A program made the translations under genes and the position numbers. Of a stretch of DNA of 35,126 nucleotides, positions 10,389 to 18,151 are shown piece by piece. The notes beneath the pieces are model-generated. The model searched no databases. It saw nothing but the letters and a program-made list of their open reading frames with translations, and was not told where the DNA came from. The DNA lies in contig JAXHUH010000175.1 of the NCBI GenBank assembly GCA_034211175.1, positions 1-35,126 on the forward strand. Direction: 5' to 3'. The stretch is from JAXHUH01 sp034211175 (GTDB taxonomy: Bacteria > Actinomycetota > Acidimicrobiia > Acidimicrobiales > CAIXPF01). The first letter of the stretch is position 1. The number at the start of each line of letters is the position of its first letter.

Positions 10389-11630
10389 ATGGGCGCCGCC
10401 GCACCCGACCAGCCGATCCCGGTGTCCGACATGAAGGACCTGGCGAGGTACGCGAACGACATCCCGATCATCGAGGTGGTGGCGGGTGACGGCGACGGGA
10501 CCTTCGAGGTCGTCTGGGCCGACGGGGAGCGCGCCGGGTTCACCCACCTGTGGTTGCGGGACAACTGCGCCTGCGACACCTGCCGCCATCCGCAGACGTT
10601 GGAGCGGGTCGCCAGCTTCCTCACCGTTCCGCTCGACATCGAGCCGCTCGCGATGACGGTGACCGACCGGGGTGCGCTCGCGGTCAGCTGGCCGGGCGCG
10701 GGCGATGGCGACGAGGACACCGCCGCCGAGCCCCACCCGAGCGTCTACGACCCGGGCTGGTTGCGAACGATGGCCGCCCGCCGGACGAAGGTCCACGAGC
10801 GCGAGTTCCCGATCGAGACGTGGGGCGCGCTCGGCCCGAGCGAGGTGCCGAGCACCGACCACGGCGCGGCCATGACGACCGACGAGGGCCTGCGCGACTG
10901 GCTCACCCAGCTCACCGCGTACGGCATCTCGCTGCTCACCGACGGCCCGGCCGTCGAGGGCGAGGTCCTCAACGTCGCCGAGCGGATCAGCAAGAACGGG
11001 ATCCGGCCCACCGCGTTCGGGACCGTGTTCGAGGTGTTCTCGAAGCCGCACCCCAACAACGCGGCCTACACCCCGGTGCGGCTGATGCCCCACATCGACC
11101 TGCCCAACTACACCCGACCGCCCGATTACCAGTTCCTCTACTGCGTGGCCAACGAGGCCGACGGCGGCGAGTCGACCTTCGTCGACGGGTTCAAGATCGC
11201 CGACGTGCTGCGCACGACCGAGCCCGAGCACTTCGAGGTCCTGGCGTCGACCCTGGTCAGCTTCCGGTTCCAGGACCACGAGTACGACATCCGCTACCGC
11301 AGCCCGATGATCGTCCTCGACCCCGACGGCAAGGTCGTCGAGGTCCGGGTCAACGACTGGATCCGTGACACGACGCCCGACGTCGCGCTCGCCGACGAGC
11401 GGGCGTTCTACGCCGCGTACCGCAGCCTGCTCGAGAAGGTCGAGGACCGCCGCTACCAGCTGCGGGTGAAGCTCGGGGCCGGCCAGATGGTCGCGTTCGA
11501 CAACCGCCGGGTGCTCCACGGGCGCGAGTCGTTCGACCCGAACACCGGCGAGCGGTTCCTCCAGGGCCTCTACGTGGAGCGTGACTTCGTGCGCTCCCGC
11601 CTCCGGGTGCTCGACCGCTCGGCGGTCTGA
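10389..11630 (+). CDS. Gamma-butyrobetaine dioxygenase-like Fe(II)/2-oxoglutarate oxygenase
   Basis: This enzyme is expected to hydroxylate gamma-butyrobetaine to L-carnitine using O2 and 2-oxoglutarate. The N-terminal GBBH-like zinc domain shows Cys60, Cys62 and Cys65 in WLRDNCACDTC, the same spacing as the zinc site of human BBOX1; His116 in HPSVYDPGWL may be the fourth ligand. The C-terminal TauD-like double-stranded beta helix has the iron ligands His235 and Asp237 in MPHIDLPNY and distal His377 in RRVLHGRESF. The length of 413 residues matches the family. The ATG at 10389 has AAGGAG eight bases upstream. The partner aldehyde dehydrogenase upstream makes the carnitine route the best reading. 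Trimethyllysine dioxygenase is a related alternative and cannot be excluded from sequence alone. Confidence 0.85.
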   Translation: MGAAAPDQPIPVSDMKDLARYANDIPIIEVVAGDGDGTFEVVWADGERAGFTHLWLRDNCACDTCRHPQTLERVASFLTVPLDIEPLAMTVTDRGALAVSWPGAGDGDEDTAAEPHPSVYDPGWLRTMAARRTKVHEREFPIETWGALGPSEVPSTDHGAAMTTDEGLRDWLTQLTAYGISLLTDGPAVEGEVLNVAERISKNGIRPTAFGTVFEVFSKPHPNNAAYTPVRLMPHIDLPNYTRPPDYQFLYCVANEADGGESTFVDGFKIADVLRTTEPEHFEVLASTLVSFRFQDHEYDIRYRSPMIVLDPDGKVVEVRVNDWIRDTTPDVALADERAFYAAYRSLLEKVEDRRYQLRVKLGAGQMVAFDNRRVLHGRESFDPNTGERFLQGLYVERDFVRSRLRVLDRSAV

Positions 11631-11697
11631 GCTGCCGGCCCGGGGACGTCGCTGACGCGGGGCCCGGTCGGGAGTACCGGCAGGCCCCGGACGCGAG

Positions 11698-11724
11698 GTA
11701 GGGGGCGCCGATGGCGCCCCCTAC
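11698..11724. terminator. Perfect bidirectional hairpin between convergent operons
   Basis: GTAGGGGGCGCC at 11698-11709 and GGCGCCCCCTAC at 11713-11724 form a perfect 12-bp stem with a 3-nt loop. It lies between the convergent dioxygenase and ABC lipoprotein genes. A second inverted repeat (CGGGCCGAT, C, ATCGGCCCG) follows at 11735-11753. Both lack T-tracts, as is common in high-GC actinobacterial terminators. Confidence 0.75.
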
Positions 11725-11734
11725 ACGACGATCA

Positions 11735-11753
11735 CGGGCCGATCATCGGCCCG
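11735..11753. terminator. Second inverted repeat of the convergent terminator region
   Basis: Arms CGGGCCGAT (11735-11743) and ATCGGCCCG (11745-11753) are perfect complements around a single C. It lies 10 nt from the larger hairpin and probably contributes to termination from the minus-strand side. Confidence 0.5.
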
Positions 11754-11798
11754 GCCGGTCGGCCGCCCTCCCGCCGGGGGCGCCGACCGGCGCGTGGT

Positions 11799-13052
11799 TC
11801 ACTCGCCGGGCCAGGAGACGTCGCCCTCGCCGTCGATCAGCTCGTCGACCACCGAGGTGTCGAACATCGACTCGTAGTCGGGCTCCTCGGCGAACACGCC
11901 GACCTCGGTCAGGGCGCCGATCTCGTCGCCCAGGCGCGGGGTGACGAGCTGCCCGATGGCGTAGCCCTCGGGGGTGGTGTCCTCGATCAGCGCCGACTCC
12001 GTCGTCCACCGGAAGCCCTCACCCTCCTCGGCCAGGAAGTTGGGGTTGCCGGCGGCGTTGATGAGGTCGAAGCAGTGGGCGACCGCTTCCTCCTGGTTCT
12101 CCATCGCCCACTCCATGCCCTTCAGGGAGGCGCGCATGAAGTCCTGGACGACGGTCGGGTTCTCGTCGAGGAAGGACTGCGACGTGAACATGATCCCGAA
12201 CGAGGCGGGGATGTCCTCGTCGAGCGGGTCGAACATGCGGTACTCGATGCCCTGGGCGTCGAGCTGTGCCGGCTCGTTCGACTTGTACACCGGGAGGGAG
12301 TCGATGCCCAGCTCGAGGTGGGCGACCGGGTCGAAGCCGTCGAGGAGGATCTCCTCGTAGGAACCGCGCTCGACCCCGGCGTCGGCCAGCATCACCTGCA
12401 GGGAGTAGGGCACGTCGCCCTTGATGCCCATCGTGGTGCCCTCGACGTCGGCCAGCGTCTCGATCTCGCTGTCGGCGGGCACGAGGAGCGCCTCGATGGC
12501 GGTGTGGCCGTACTGGCCGATGGCGACCAGCCCGGCATCGCCGTTCACGTTCGAGTTCACCAGCTCGCCGAAGGAACCGGCGCTCGAGAACTGGGCCTGG
12601 CCGCTGGCCACGACCTGGCCGTTCGACGGCACGAACCCCGGCTGGATCTCGACGTCGAGGCAGACCTCGTCGAAGAAGCCCTCGGCCTCGGCCGCGATGA
12701 CGTCGACGATGCCCCCGGAGGCGGCGAAGTCGAAGCTGGAGATGTAGGTGACGGTGCCCATGGCCTCGTTCGTGGCGCAGCGCTCCTCGTCGAACGGTGC
12801 TGCGGCCCCCTCGGCGTCGCCGCCGTCCTCGGTCGTGTCGGGGTCGTCGCCCTCCTCCCCGTCATCCTCCGAGGCGCCGGTGGTGGTCGTCTGCTGGCCC
12901 TCCTCCGGTGCCGTGGTGGGGACCGTGTCCTCGGCGGAGGCGTCCTCGTCGGCGCCGCACGCCGCCGCGACCAGTCCCAGGGCCAGGAGCCCGGCGAGGG
13001 ACCGTGCGGCGACCAACCTCCGTGGATGGCGTCGAATGCGTGGCTGGGGCAT
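11799..13052 (-). CDS. ABC transporter substrate-binding lipoprotein, NMT1/THI5-like
   Basis: This extracytoplasmic solute receptor is anchored by lipidation. A twin-Arg-containing n-region and hydrophobic stretch lead to a lipobox-like VAAAC with Cys32. A Thr/Glu/Asp-rich linker follows, then the periplasmic-binding fold. Features of the NMT1/THI5-like class include the opening TYISSFDFAASGG, the segment EAEGFFDEVCLDVEIQPGF, and a hinge-like IETLADVEGTTMGIKG. The ATG at 13052 is preceded by AGGAGAG. At 417 residues it is a little longer than typical because of the linker. It is the last gene of an ATPase-permease-receptor set on the minus strand. This class binds pyrimidines, riboflavin, taurine, nitrate and similar small molecules, and the ligand cannot be told from sequence. 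A carnitine-related ligand is possible from context but not supported by the family. Confidence 0.85.
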   Translation of the reverse strand: MPQPRIRRHPRRLVAARSLAGLLALGLVAAACGADEDASAEDTVPTTAPEEGQQTTTTGASEDDGEEGDDPDTTEDGGDAEGAAAPFDEERCATNEAMGTVTYISSFDFAASGGIVDVIAAEAEGFFDEVCLDVEIQPGFVPSNGQVVASGQAQFSSAGSFGELVNSNVNGDAGLVAIGQYGHTAIEALLVPADSEIETLADVEGTTMGIKGDVPYSLQVMLADAGVERGSYEEILLDGFDPVAHLELGIDSLPVYKSNEPAQLDAQGIEYRMFDPLDEDIPASFGIMFTSQSFLDENPTVVQDFMRASLKGMEWAMENQEEAVAHCFDLINAAGNPNFLAEEGEGFRWTTESALIEDTTPEGYAIGQLVTPRLGDEIGALTEVGVFAEEPDYESMFDTSVVDELIDGEGDVSWPGE

Positions 13053-13118
13053 GGGTTGTTGCTCTCCTGTGGACGGGTGGGCGGGAACCGGGGGCGAGGT
13101 GAGCGGTCGACCGCGGGA

Positions 13119-13982
13119 TCAGTCGCGGTCGTTGGAGCTGTGCCAGCGGAGCACACGGCGGGACAGGAGGTCGACCAGGATCGTGAACCCGACGCCGATG
13201 AAGGCGAGCACGAAGATCGAGCCCCACATCTGGTCGATGAGCAGCCGGGTCTGGCCGATGCGGGTGGCGTAGCCCAGGCCCTCGGTGGAGCCGCCGTAGA
13301 GCTCCCCGACCACGGCGCCCACCAGGGCGAGCGCGACGCAGATGCGGGCCGCGCTGAACAGGTACGGCAGGGCGTGGGGGAGGCGCAGCTTCCAGAACAC
13401 CTCCCGCTTGCCGGCGTCGACCGAGCGCAGCAGCTCGTGGTGGTGGCGGTCGATCGACTGGAAGCCCGTGAGCGCGTTGGTCGCGAACGGTGGGAAGGTG
13501 AACAGCGCCGCGACCAGGACCTTCGGCATGGCGGTGAAGCCGAACCAGTTGAGGAACACGGGGGCGAGGGCGACGACCGGCGTGCTCTGCAGCAACACGA
13601 TGACCGGGATCGTGGCCCGTTCCACGAACGCGGAGTGGGCCATGAGGATGGCGATCGCGCAGGCGATGACGAAGGCGGCGATGAAGCCCCACGCCGCCTC
13701 CGAGATGGTCACCCACGCGTTGTCCCAGTAGAAGCCCGGCTCGGAGATGATGTGGCCGAGCACGCTCGACGGGGTCGGGAGCACGAGTCGGCGTACGTCG
13801 GCGATGCGGACGTAGAGCTCCCACCCGCCGAACAGCAGGGCGAGGCCGACGACCGGTGCGATCATCATCAGCGGGCGCCGCTTCGACTCCTCGCCGGTGT
13901 CGTCGGCGGGATCGTGCTCGTCGGTGGGGACGTCGAGGGCGTCGACCGACGCCTGCATGGCGTTCAGCTCGGTCTGGCTCAT
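13119..13982 (-). CDS. ABC transporter permease (SsuC/TauC/NrtB class)
   Basis: This inner-membrane permease subunit pairs with the ATPase immediately upstream. Its ATG at 13982 overlaps the ATPase stop codon in an ATGA arrangement, implying translational coupling. About 45 charged residues precede the first membrane helix (MMIAPVVGLALLFGGWELYV). Six hydrophobic segments and the coupling motif typical of this class, SVDAGKREVFWKLRLPHALP (the EAA loop), follow. The length of 287 residues is normal. The gene runs to 13119, 66 nt before the binding-protein gene. The set belongs to the nitrate/taurine/riboflavin-type importers; the substrate is unknown. Confidence 0.88.
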   Translation of the reverse strand: MSQTELNAMQASVDALDVPTDEHDPADDTGEESKRRPLMMIAPVVGLALLFGGWELYVRIADVRRLVLPTPSSVLGHIISEPGFYWDNAWVTISEAAWGFIAAFVIACAIAILMAHSAFVERATIPVIVLLQSTPVVALAPVFLNWFGFTAMPKVLVAALFTFPPFATNALTGFQSIDRHHHELLRSVDAGKREVFWKLRLPHALPYLFSAARICVALALVGAVVGELYGGSTEGLGYATRIGQTRLLIDQMWGSIFVLAFIGVGFTILVDLLSRRVLRWHSSNDRD

Positions 13983-14800
13983 CGCTCCCAGCCCTCCCGC
14001 AGCGCGGCACGGATCGACGCGACGTGCGCGTGGAACTCGTCGGTGTCCTCGACGCCGGGGGTGCGGGGACGGGGCAGCTCGATCTGCTCGGTCGCCGCGA
14101 TCCGCCCCGGCCGCGCCCGCAGGGAGACGACGCGGTCGGACAGGAGGACGGCCTCGGGGATCGAGTGGGTCACGAACACGACGGTGTTGCCGGTCGTGCC
14201 CCACAGGTCGAGCAGGAGGTAGGCCATCTCGGCCCGGGTGATCTCGTCGAGCGCCGAGAACGGCTCGTCCATGAGCATGACGGGCGCGTCGAGCACGAAC
14301 GTCCGCACGAGGCTGACCCGCTGCTGCATGCCGCCCGACAGCTCGTGGGGGTAGGCGTCGAGGAAGTCGGTCAGGCCCACCTTGTCGAGCAGCTCGAGCG
14401 TGGCGTCGGGGTCGAGCGGCTGGTGGCCGGCCCCGCCCTTGTTGACCTCGGTGAGCACCGCGACGTTCTTGCGGACCGTGCGCCACGGCATCAGCGCCGG
14501 CACCTGGGGCACGAAGCCGAACAGCTTGGCCCGTCGGGCGTGGATCGGCTCCGCGCCTCCGACGGCGATGGTCCCGCCGTCGGGGTCGAGGAGGCCGCCG
14601 ACGATGCGCAGCAGCGTCGACTTCCCGCAGCCGCTCGGCCCGATCAGGCTGACGAACTCGCCGGCCTCGATCTCGAGGTCGATGTCCTCGAGCGCGCGGA
14701 TCACCTGGCCCTTGCGGCGGAACCGCTTGGACAGTCCGGTGGCGCGGACGGCGGGGATCTCGGTCGTCGTCGCGCCACCGGTACCCATCGGCGTCATCAT
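13979..14800 (-). CDS. ABC transporter ATP-binding protein (SsuB/TauB/NrtD class)
   Basis: This cytosolic ATPase powers the importer. All nucleotide-binding motifs are intact: Walker A GPSGCGKST, Q-loop FVPQVPALMPW, signature LSGGMQQR, Walker B VMLMDEPFSALDE and the switch His in FVTHSIPEA. The residues after the switch (EAVLLSDRVVSLRARPGRI) are typical of the taurine/nitrate importer ATPases. The length of 273 residues is normal. The start at 14800 (ATG, followed by a second ATG) has no strong ribosome site, and the next in-frame ATG at 14788 is possible. It lies 85 nt downstream of the SDR gene on the same strand. Confidence 0.9.
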   Translation of the reverse strand: MMTPMGTGGATTTEIPAVRATGLSKRFRRKGQVIRALEDIDLEIEAGEFVSLIGPSGCGKSTLLRIVGGLLDPDGGTIAVGGAEPIHARRAKLFGFVPQVPALMPWRTVRKNVAVLTEVNKGGAGHQPLDPDATLELLDKVGLTDFLDAYPHELSGGMQQRVSLVRTFVLDAPVMLMDEPFSALDEITRAEMAYLLLDLWGTTGNTVVFVTHSIPEAVLLSDRVVSLRARPGRIAATEQIELPRPRTPGVEDTDEFHAHVASIRAALREGWER

Positions 14801-14885
14801 GCGTCGGGCCGCGGTCGTCGCGGGGGTCGGCGGGGCCCGGAACCCGGCCCCGGGCCGTGTCCGCCCGCATCTCTGAACGTCGTTC

Positions 14886-15653
14886 TCACCATGTGCACAT
14901 CCCGCCGGTCACGTTGATCGCCTGTCCTGTCAGGTAGCCGGCCCGGTCGGAGGCGAGGAACGCCACCACCGAGGCCACGTCGTCGACCGAGGCGAGACGG
15001 CCGAGCGGCGACTGCGCCGACCATGCCTCGACCTGGCCGGGATCACGGGTGTCGGCGCCCATCTCGGTGAGCACGTAGCCCGGACACGTGGCGTTGACCG
15101 TGATGCCGTGGGCGCCGAGCTCGGAGGCCGCGATGCGGGTGAGGGCCACGACCGCCGCCTTCGACGCCGCGTACGCCGCCTCCCCCGGTGTCCCCTTCTT
15201 CGCCGCCATGCTCGCCTGGTTGACGATGCGGCCGCCACCCGCCTCGATCATCGCCGGCGCGACCGCCTGGATCGTCACCAGCATCGACCGGGCGTTGACC
15301 TCCATGAGCAGGTCCCACTCCTCGACGGGGGTGTCGAGCAGCGGCGTCTTGGCGAACACGCCGGCGTTGTTGACGAGGGCCCACACCGAGCCCAGCTCCT
15401 TCACCGCGGCGGCCATCGCCTCGGTGGTCGCCGCCGGGTCCCGGAGGTCGACCTCGACGCCGGTGCAGTCGGTGCCGAGGGCGTCGGCCGCGTCGTGCAC
15501 GGCCGGGTCCCGGTCCACGAGCACCACCCTCGCCCCGTCGTGCGCCAGCCGGTGGGCGATGCCCCGCCCGATCCCCCGGGCCGCGCCGGTGACGATGGCC
15601 CCCCGGCCGCTCAGCGGACGGGGCGACGATGGACGATCGGGTTCGATCAGCAC
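14886..15653 (-). CDS. Short-chain dehydrogenase/reductase (SDR, FabG-like)
   Basis: This is an NAD(P)-dependent alcohol/ketone oxidoreductase of the classical SDR family. The Rossmann motif TGAARGIG is near residue 23, followed by VDLRDP, NNAGV, the catalytic Ser in VNQAS, the YAASK catalytic pair and the family segment CPGYVLTEM. The C-terminus GQAINVTGG is typical. The GTG at 15653 has AGGAGAGG upstream with good spacing, giving 255 residues. It lies downstream of an acyl-CoA dehydrogenase and upstream of the ABC importer. A 3-hydroxyacyl or hydroxy-acid dehydrogenase function is plausible. The substrate cannot be assigned from sequence. Confidence 0.88.
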   Translation of the reverse strand: MLIEPDRPSSPRPLSGRGAIVTGAARGIGRGIAHRLAHDGARVVLVDRDPAVHDAADALGTDCTGVEVDLRDPAATTEAMAAAVKELGSVWALVNNAGVFAKTPLLDTPVEEWDLLMEVNARSMLVTIQAVAPAMIEAGGGRIVNQASMAAKKGTPGEAAYAASKAAVVALTRIAASELGAHGITVNATCPGYVLTEMGADTRDPGQVEAWSAQSPLGRLASVDDVASVVAFLASDRAGYLTGQAINVTGGMCTW

Positions 15654-15707
15654 ACACCTCTCCTGGATTCGGGGCCGGGAGATTGTCGACCGTGTGCCCG
15701 CCGGTGT

Positions 15708-15755
15708 AGGTGACACCTGTGTGAAGGCCGTGTGTCCGTGACGGCCGCGTGTCCG
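15708..15755. promoter_or_regulatory. Palindrome and direct repeats upstream of the SDR gene
   Basis: The 231-nt gap between the acyl-CoA dehydrogenase and SDR genes holds a perfect palindrome AGGTG-A-CACCT at 15708-15718. A 13-mer, GGCCGTGTGTCCG, at 15726-15738 is repeated with one mismatch at 15743-15755 (17-bp period). These are candidate regulator sites for the SDR-ABC genes. Confidence 0.4.
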
Positions 15756-15884
15756 GGTCCAGTCTGGTCGCCACCGGCGGCGCTCCCACCTCGACGGGCC
15801 ACGATCATGGTCCACCGCAGGTCGGGCCGCCACGGGCCGGACGGTGCCCGGGTCGGACGGCGCTCGGCCGGGCCGTGCGGGTGC

Positions 15885-17006
15885 TCAGATCCGTCCGAGG
15901 TCGAGGTCGAGGCGGCCCCGGGCCACGTTGATGGCCAGCGTGTCGGTCTCGCCCTCGGCGAGGCGGAGGGTGCGGACCCGGCGGACGATGCGCTCCAGCG
16001 GATGGCCGACGACGAGCGCCTCACCGCCGACGAGCTGGACCGCGGTGTCTGCCACCGTGCCGGCCACCTCGGTGGCCAGGACCTTCGCCGCGATCGTCTC
16101 GTTGACCACGTTCTCGCCGGCGTCGCTCAGCCGTGCCGTCCGGTACGCGGCGCTGCGGGCCGCGTAGGCGCTGATCCGCAGCTCGCCGTAGCGGAGCCGG
16201 GCCCGTTCCCGGTCACCGGGGCGGCGGCCGTCGCGACGCTCGGTGCCCAGGTGGGCCTCGACCAGCTCGAGCACCCGCAGCGTGGTGCCGACGCAGTCGG
16301 CGACGATCGCCCGGCGGGCCGCGCTGATCGCCTCGAGCGCCCGGCCCCGGCCGCCGCCGGCCGCGCCGAGCACGTGGCTGCGGGGGACCCGGGCCTCGTC
16401 GAACGCGAACGCGGCGTGGTGGGAGCCGTCGTAGGAGTCGAACCGGCGGGTGATGCGCACGCCGGGGAGGTCGACGTCGATCACGACCATGGCCGGGCCC
16501 TCGCCCTCGACGTCGACCGTGGCGGTGAGGAAGTCGGCGTCGGCCCCGCCGGTCACGTACGACTTCGCGCCGGTCACGACGAGCTCGTCGCCGTCGAGGT
16601 GGGCGTGGGTCGGTCGGGGGGCGTCGGCGGGCTCGGTGAACGCGAACCCGGCCCGCTTGTGCCCGTCGAGCAGCGGTGCGAGATGGGTGGACCGCAGCGG
16701 CTCGTCGACCCCGGCGAGCAGGCCGGGGCCCGGACCGAACACGTTGGGGAGGTGGCCGACCCCGTGGCGGGCCAGCTCCTCGCGCACGACCAGCATCCGC
16801 AGCGCCGGCTCCCCGGCACCGGGGAGGTCGGCGCCGCCCCTGGCGAGCTCGTAGACGCCGGCGTCCTTCGACGCACGGCCGACCCGCGCGCCCCGCTCCC
16901 TCGTGTCGAGGGCGTCGTCGTCGGCCAGGGCCACCAGGTGGTCGACCGCGAGGTCACGGGCGCGCCGCCGCCACGCCACCAGGTCGTCGGAGAGGAAGTC
17001 GGGCAC
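15885..17006 (-). CDS. Acyl-CoA dehydrogenase family protein (divergent)
   Basis: This flavoprotein probably dehydrogenates an acyl-CoA thioester or a related substrate. The central beta domain begins with AGFAFTEP, a variant of the usual LTEP-AGSD motif, and continues GDELVVTGAKSYVTGGADAD. The C-terminal helical domain ends with LRLAEGETDTLAINVARG, corresponding to the usual R-YEGT-E-IAR. The AGSD part is replaced by ADAPRP, so the enzyme is a divergent member. The start is taken as the GTG at 17006 (373 residues); a TTG at 17042 is an alternative. It follows an aldo/keto reductase by about 100 nt and precedes the SDR. No electron-transfer flavoprotein or CoA ligase is nearby, so the substrate is unknown. 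Confidence 0.82.
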   Translation of the reverse strand: MPDFLSDDLVAWRRRARDLAVDHLVALADDDALDTRERGARVGRASKDAGVYELARGGADLPGAGEPALRMLVVREELARHGVGHLPNVFGPGPGLLAGVDEPLRSTHLAPLLDGHKRAGFAFTEPADAPRPTHAHLDGDELVVTGAKSYVTGGADADFLTATVDVEGEGPAMVVIDVDLPGVRITRRFDSYDGSHHAAFAFDEARVPRSHVLGAAGGGRGRALEAISAARRAIVADCVGTTLRVLELVEAHLGTERRDGRRPGDRERARLRYGELRISAYAARSAAYRTARLSDAGENVVNETIAAKVLATEVAGTVADTAVQLVGGEALVVGHPLERIVRRVRTLRLAEGETDTLAINVARGRLDLDLGRI

Positions 17007-17109
17007 CGGCGCAGTCTGGCTACCACCGCTGCCGCGGCTCAACCGCCGCCCGGGCCCGGCGGTACCGCCTGCACGCCGGCGGGGCGCGGGCGGCCCCGGC
17101 AGGCACGGC

Positions 17110-18099
17110 TCACCAGCGGTGGTGGACCTCGGGGCGGATCCGCTCGTCGTAGATCGCCGCGATGGCGGCGAGGGTCTCCCGCTCGAGCGGCGGTGCGTCG
17201 GCGGCGCGGGCGTTGGCGACGGCCTGGTCGACCGAGGACGCGCCGGGGATGACCGTGGTGACGCCGGGTTGCTGGATGATCCAGCGGAGCGCGAGCTGGG
17301 CCATCGTCATCCCGGCGGGAACGAGGGGCGACAGCTCCCCGACCGCGGCGAGGCCGGTGGTGTAGTCGACGCCGGAGAACGTCTCGCCGACGTCGAACGC
17401 GCTGCCGTCGCGGTTGAACGACCGGTGGTCGTCGGCCGCGAACGTGGAGTCCGGCCCGAACTTGCCCGACAGCAGCCCGGAGGCGAGCGGGACCCGGGCG
17501 ATGACGGCGACCCCGGCGTCCGCCGCGGCGGGCACGACCTGCTCGAGCGGCTTGAGGCGGAACGGGTTGAGGATGATCTGGACGCTGGCGACGCCGGGCC
17601 GGGCGATCGCGGTCAGCGCCTCGTCGCAGGTCTCGACGCTGACGCCGTAGTGGGCGATCACCCCCTCGTCGACCAGCGCGTCGAGGTCGTCGAAGACCCG
17701 GTCGTCGGCGAACACGGCGCTCGGCGGGCAGTGCAGCTGGACCAGGTCGATCGTGTCGACGCCGAGGTTGGCCCGGGAGCGGTCGAGCCACGAGCGGAAG
17801 TTGGCCTGCGTGAACTCGGCCGGGTCCTGCGGGGCGCGGCGGCCCATCTTCGTGGCGACGAGCAGGCGCTCGGCCCGGCCGGGCTCGTCGGCCAGGAACG
17901 AGCCGATGATGCGCTCGCTGCGGCCGTCGCCGTACACGTCGGCGGTGTCGACGAACGTGATCCCCTCGCCGGTCGCGGCGTCGAGGATGGCCCGGGCCTC
18001 GGTCTCGTTCACGCGGCCCCAGTCGGCGCCGAGCTGCCAGGTGCCGAGCCCGATGACGGACGCGGTGCGGTGCATGCGGGGGATCGGGCGCTGTTCCAC
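17110..18099 (-). CDS. Aldo/keto reductase
   Basis: This NADPH-dependent carbonyl reductase has a TIM-barrel fold. The catalytic tetrad is visible: Asp and Tyr in VDTADVYGDGRSE, Lys in VATKMG and His in LVQLHCPP. The NADPH-binding end is TTVIPGASSVDQAVANARA. The length of 329 residues from the GTG at 18099 is typical; another GTG at 18117 would add six residues, and neither has a good ribosome site. It starts about 50 nt after the SorC regulator stop on the same strand, so it may be co-transcribed with it and belong to the same sugar regulon (inference). Confidence 0.88.
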   Translation of the reverse strand: MEQRPIPRMHRTASVIGLGTWQLGADWGRVNETEARAILDAATGEGITFVDTADVYGDGRSERIIGSFLADEPGRAERLLVATKMGRRAPQDPAEFTQANFRSWLDRSRANLGVDTIDLVQLHCPPSAVFADDRVFDDLDALVDEGVIAHYGVSVETCDEALTAIARPGVASVQIILNPFRLKPLEQVVPAAADAGVAVIARVPLASGLLSGKFGPDSTFAADDHRSFNRDGSAFDVGETFSGVDYTTGLAAVGELSPLVPAGMTMAQLALRWIIQQPGVTTVIPGASSVDQAVANARAADAPPLERETLAAIAAIYDERIRPEVHHRW

Positions 18100-18151
18100 C
18101 GGCGGGACTGTACCCACCCCCGGAATCGCCGGTGTGGAGGGCCGCCTGGGC

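Noticed and set aside
8311..10404. 697-codon minus-strand open frame opposite the aldehyde dehydrogenase
   Set aside because: It is a shadow frame; the plus strand has full ALDH motifs and codon bias.
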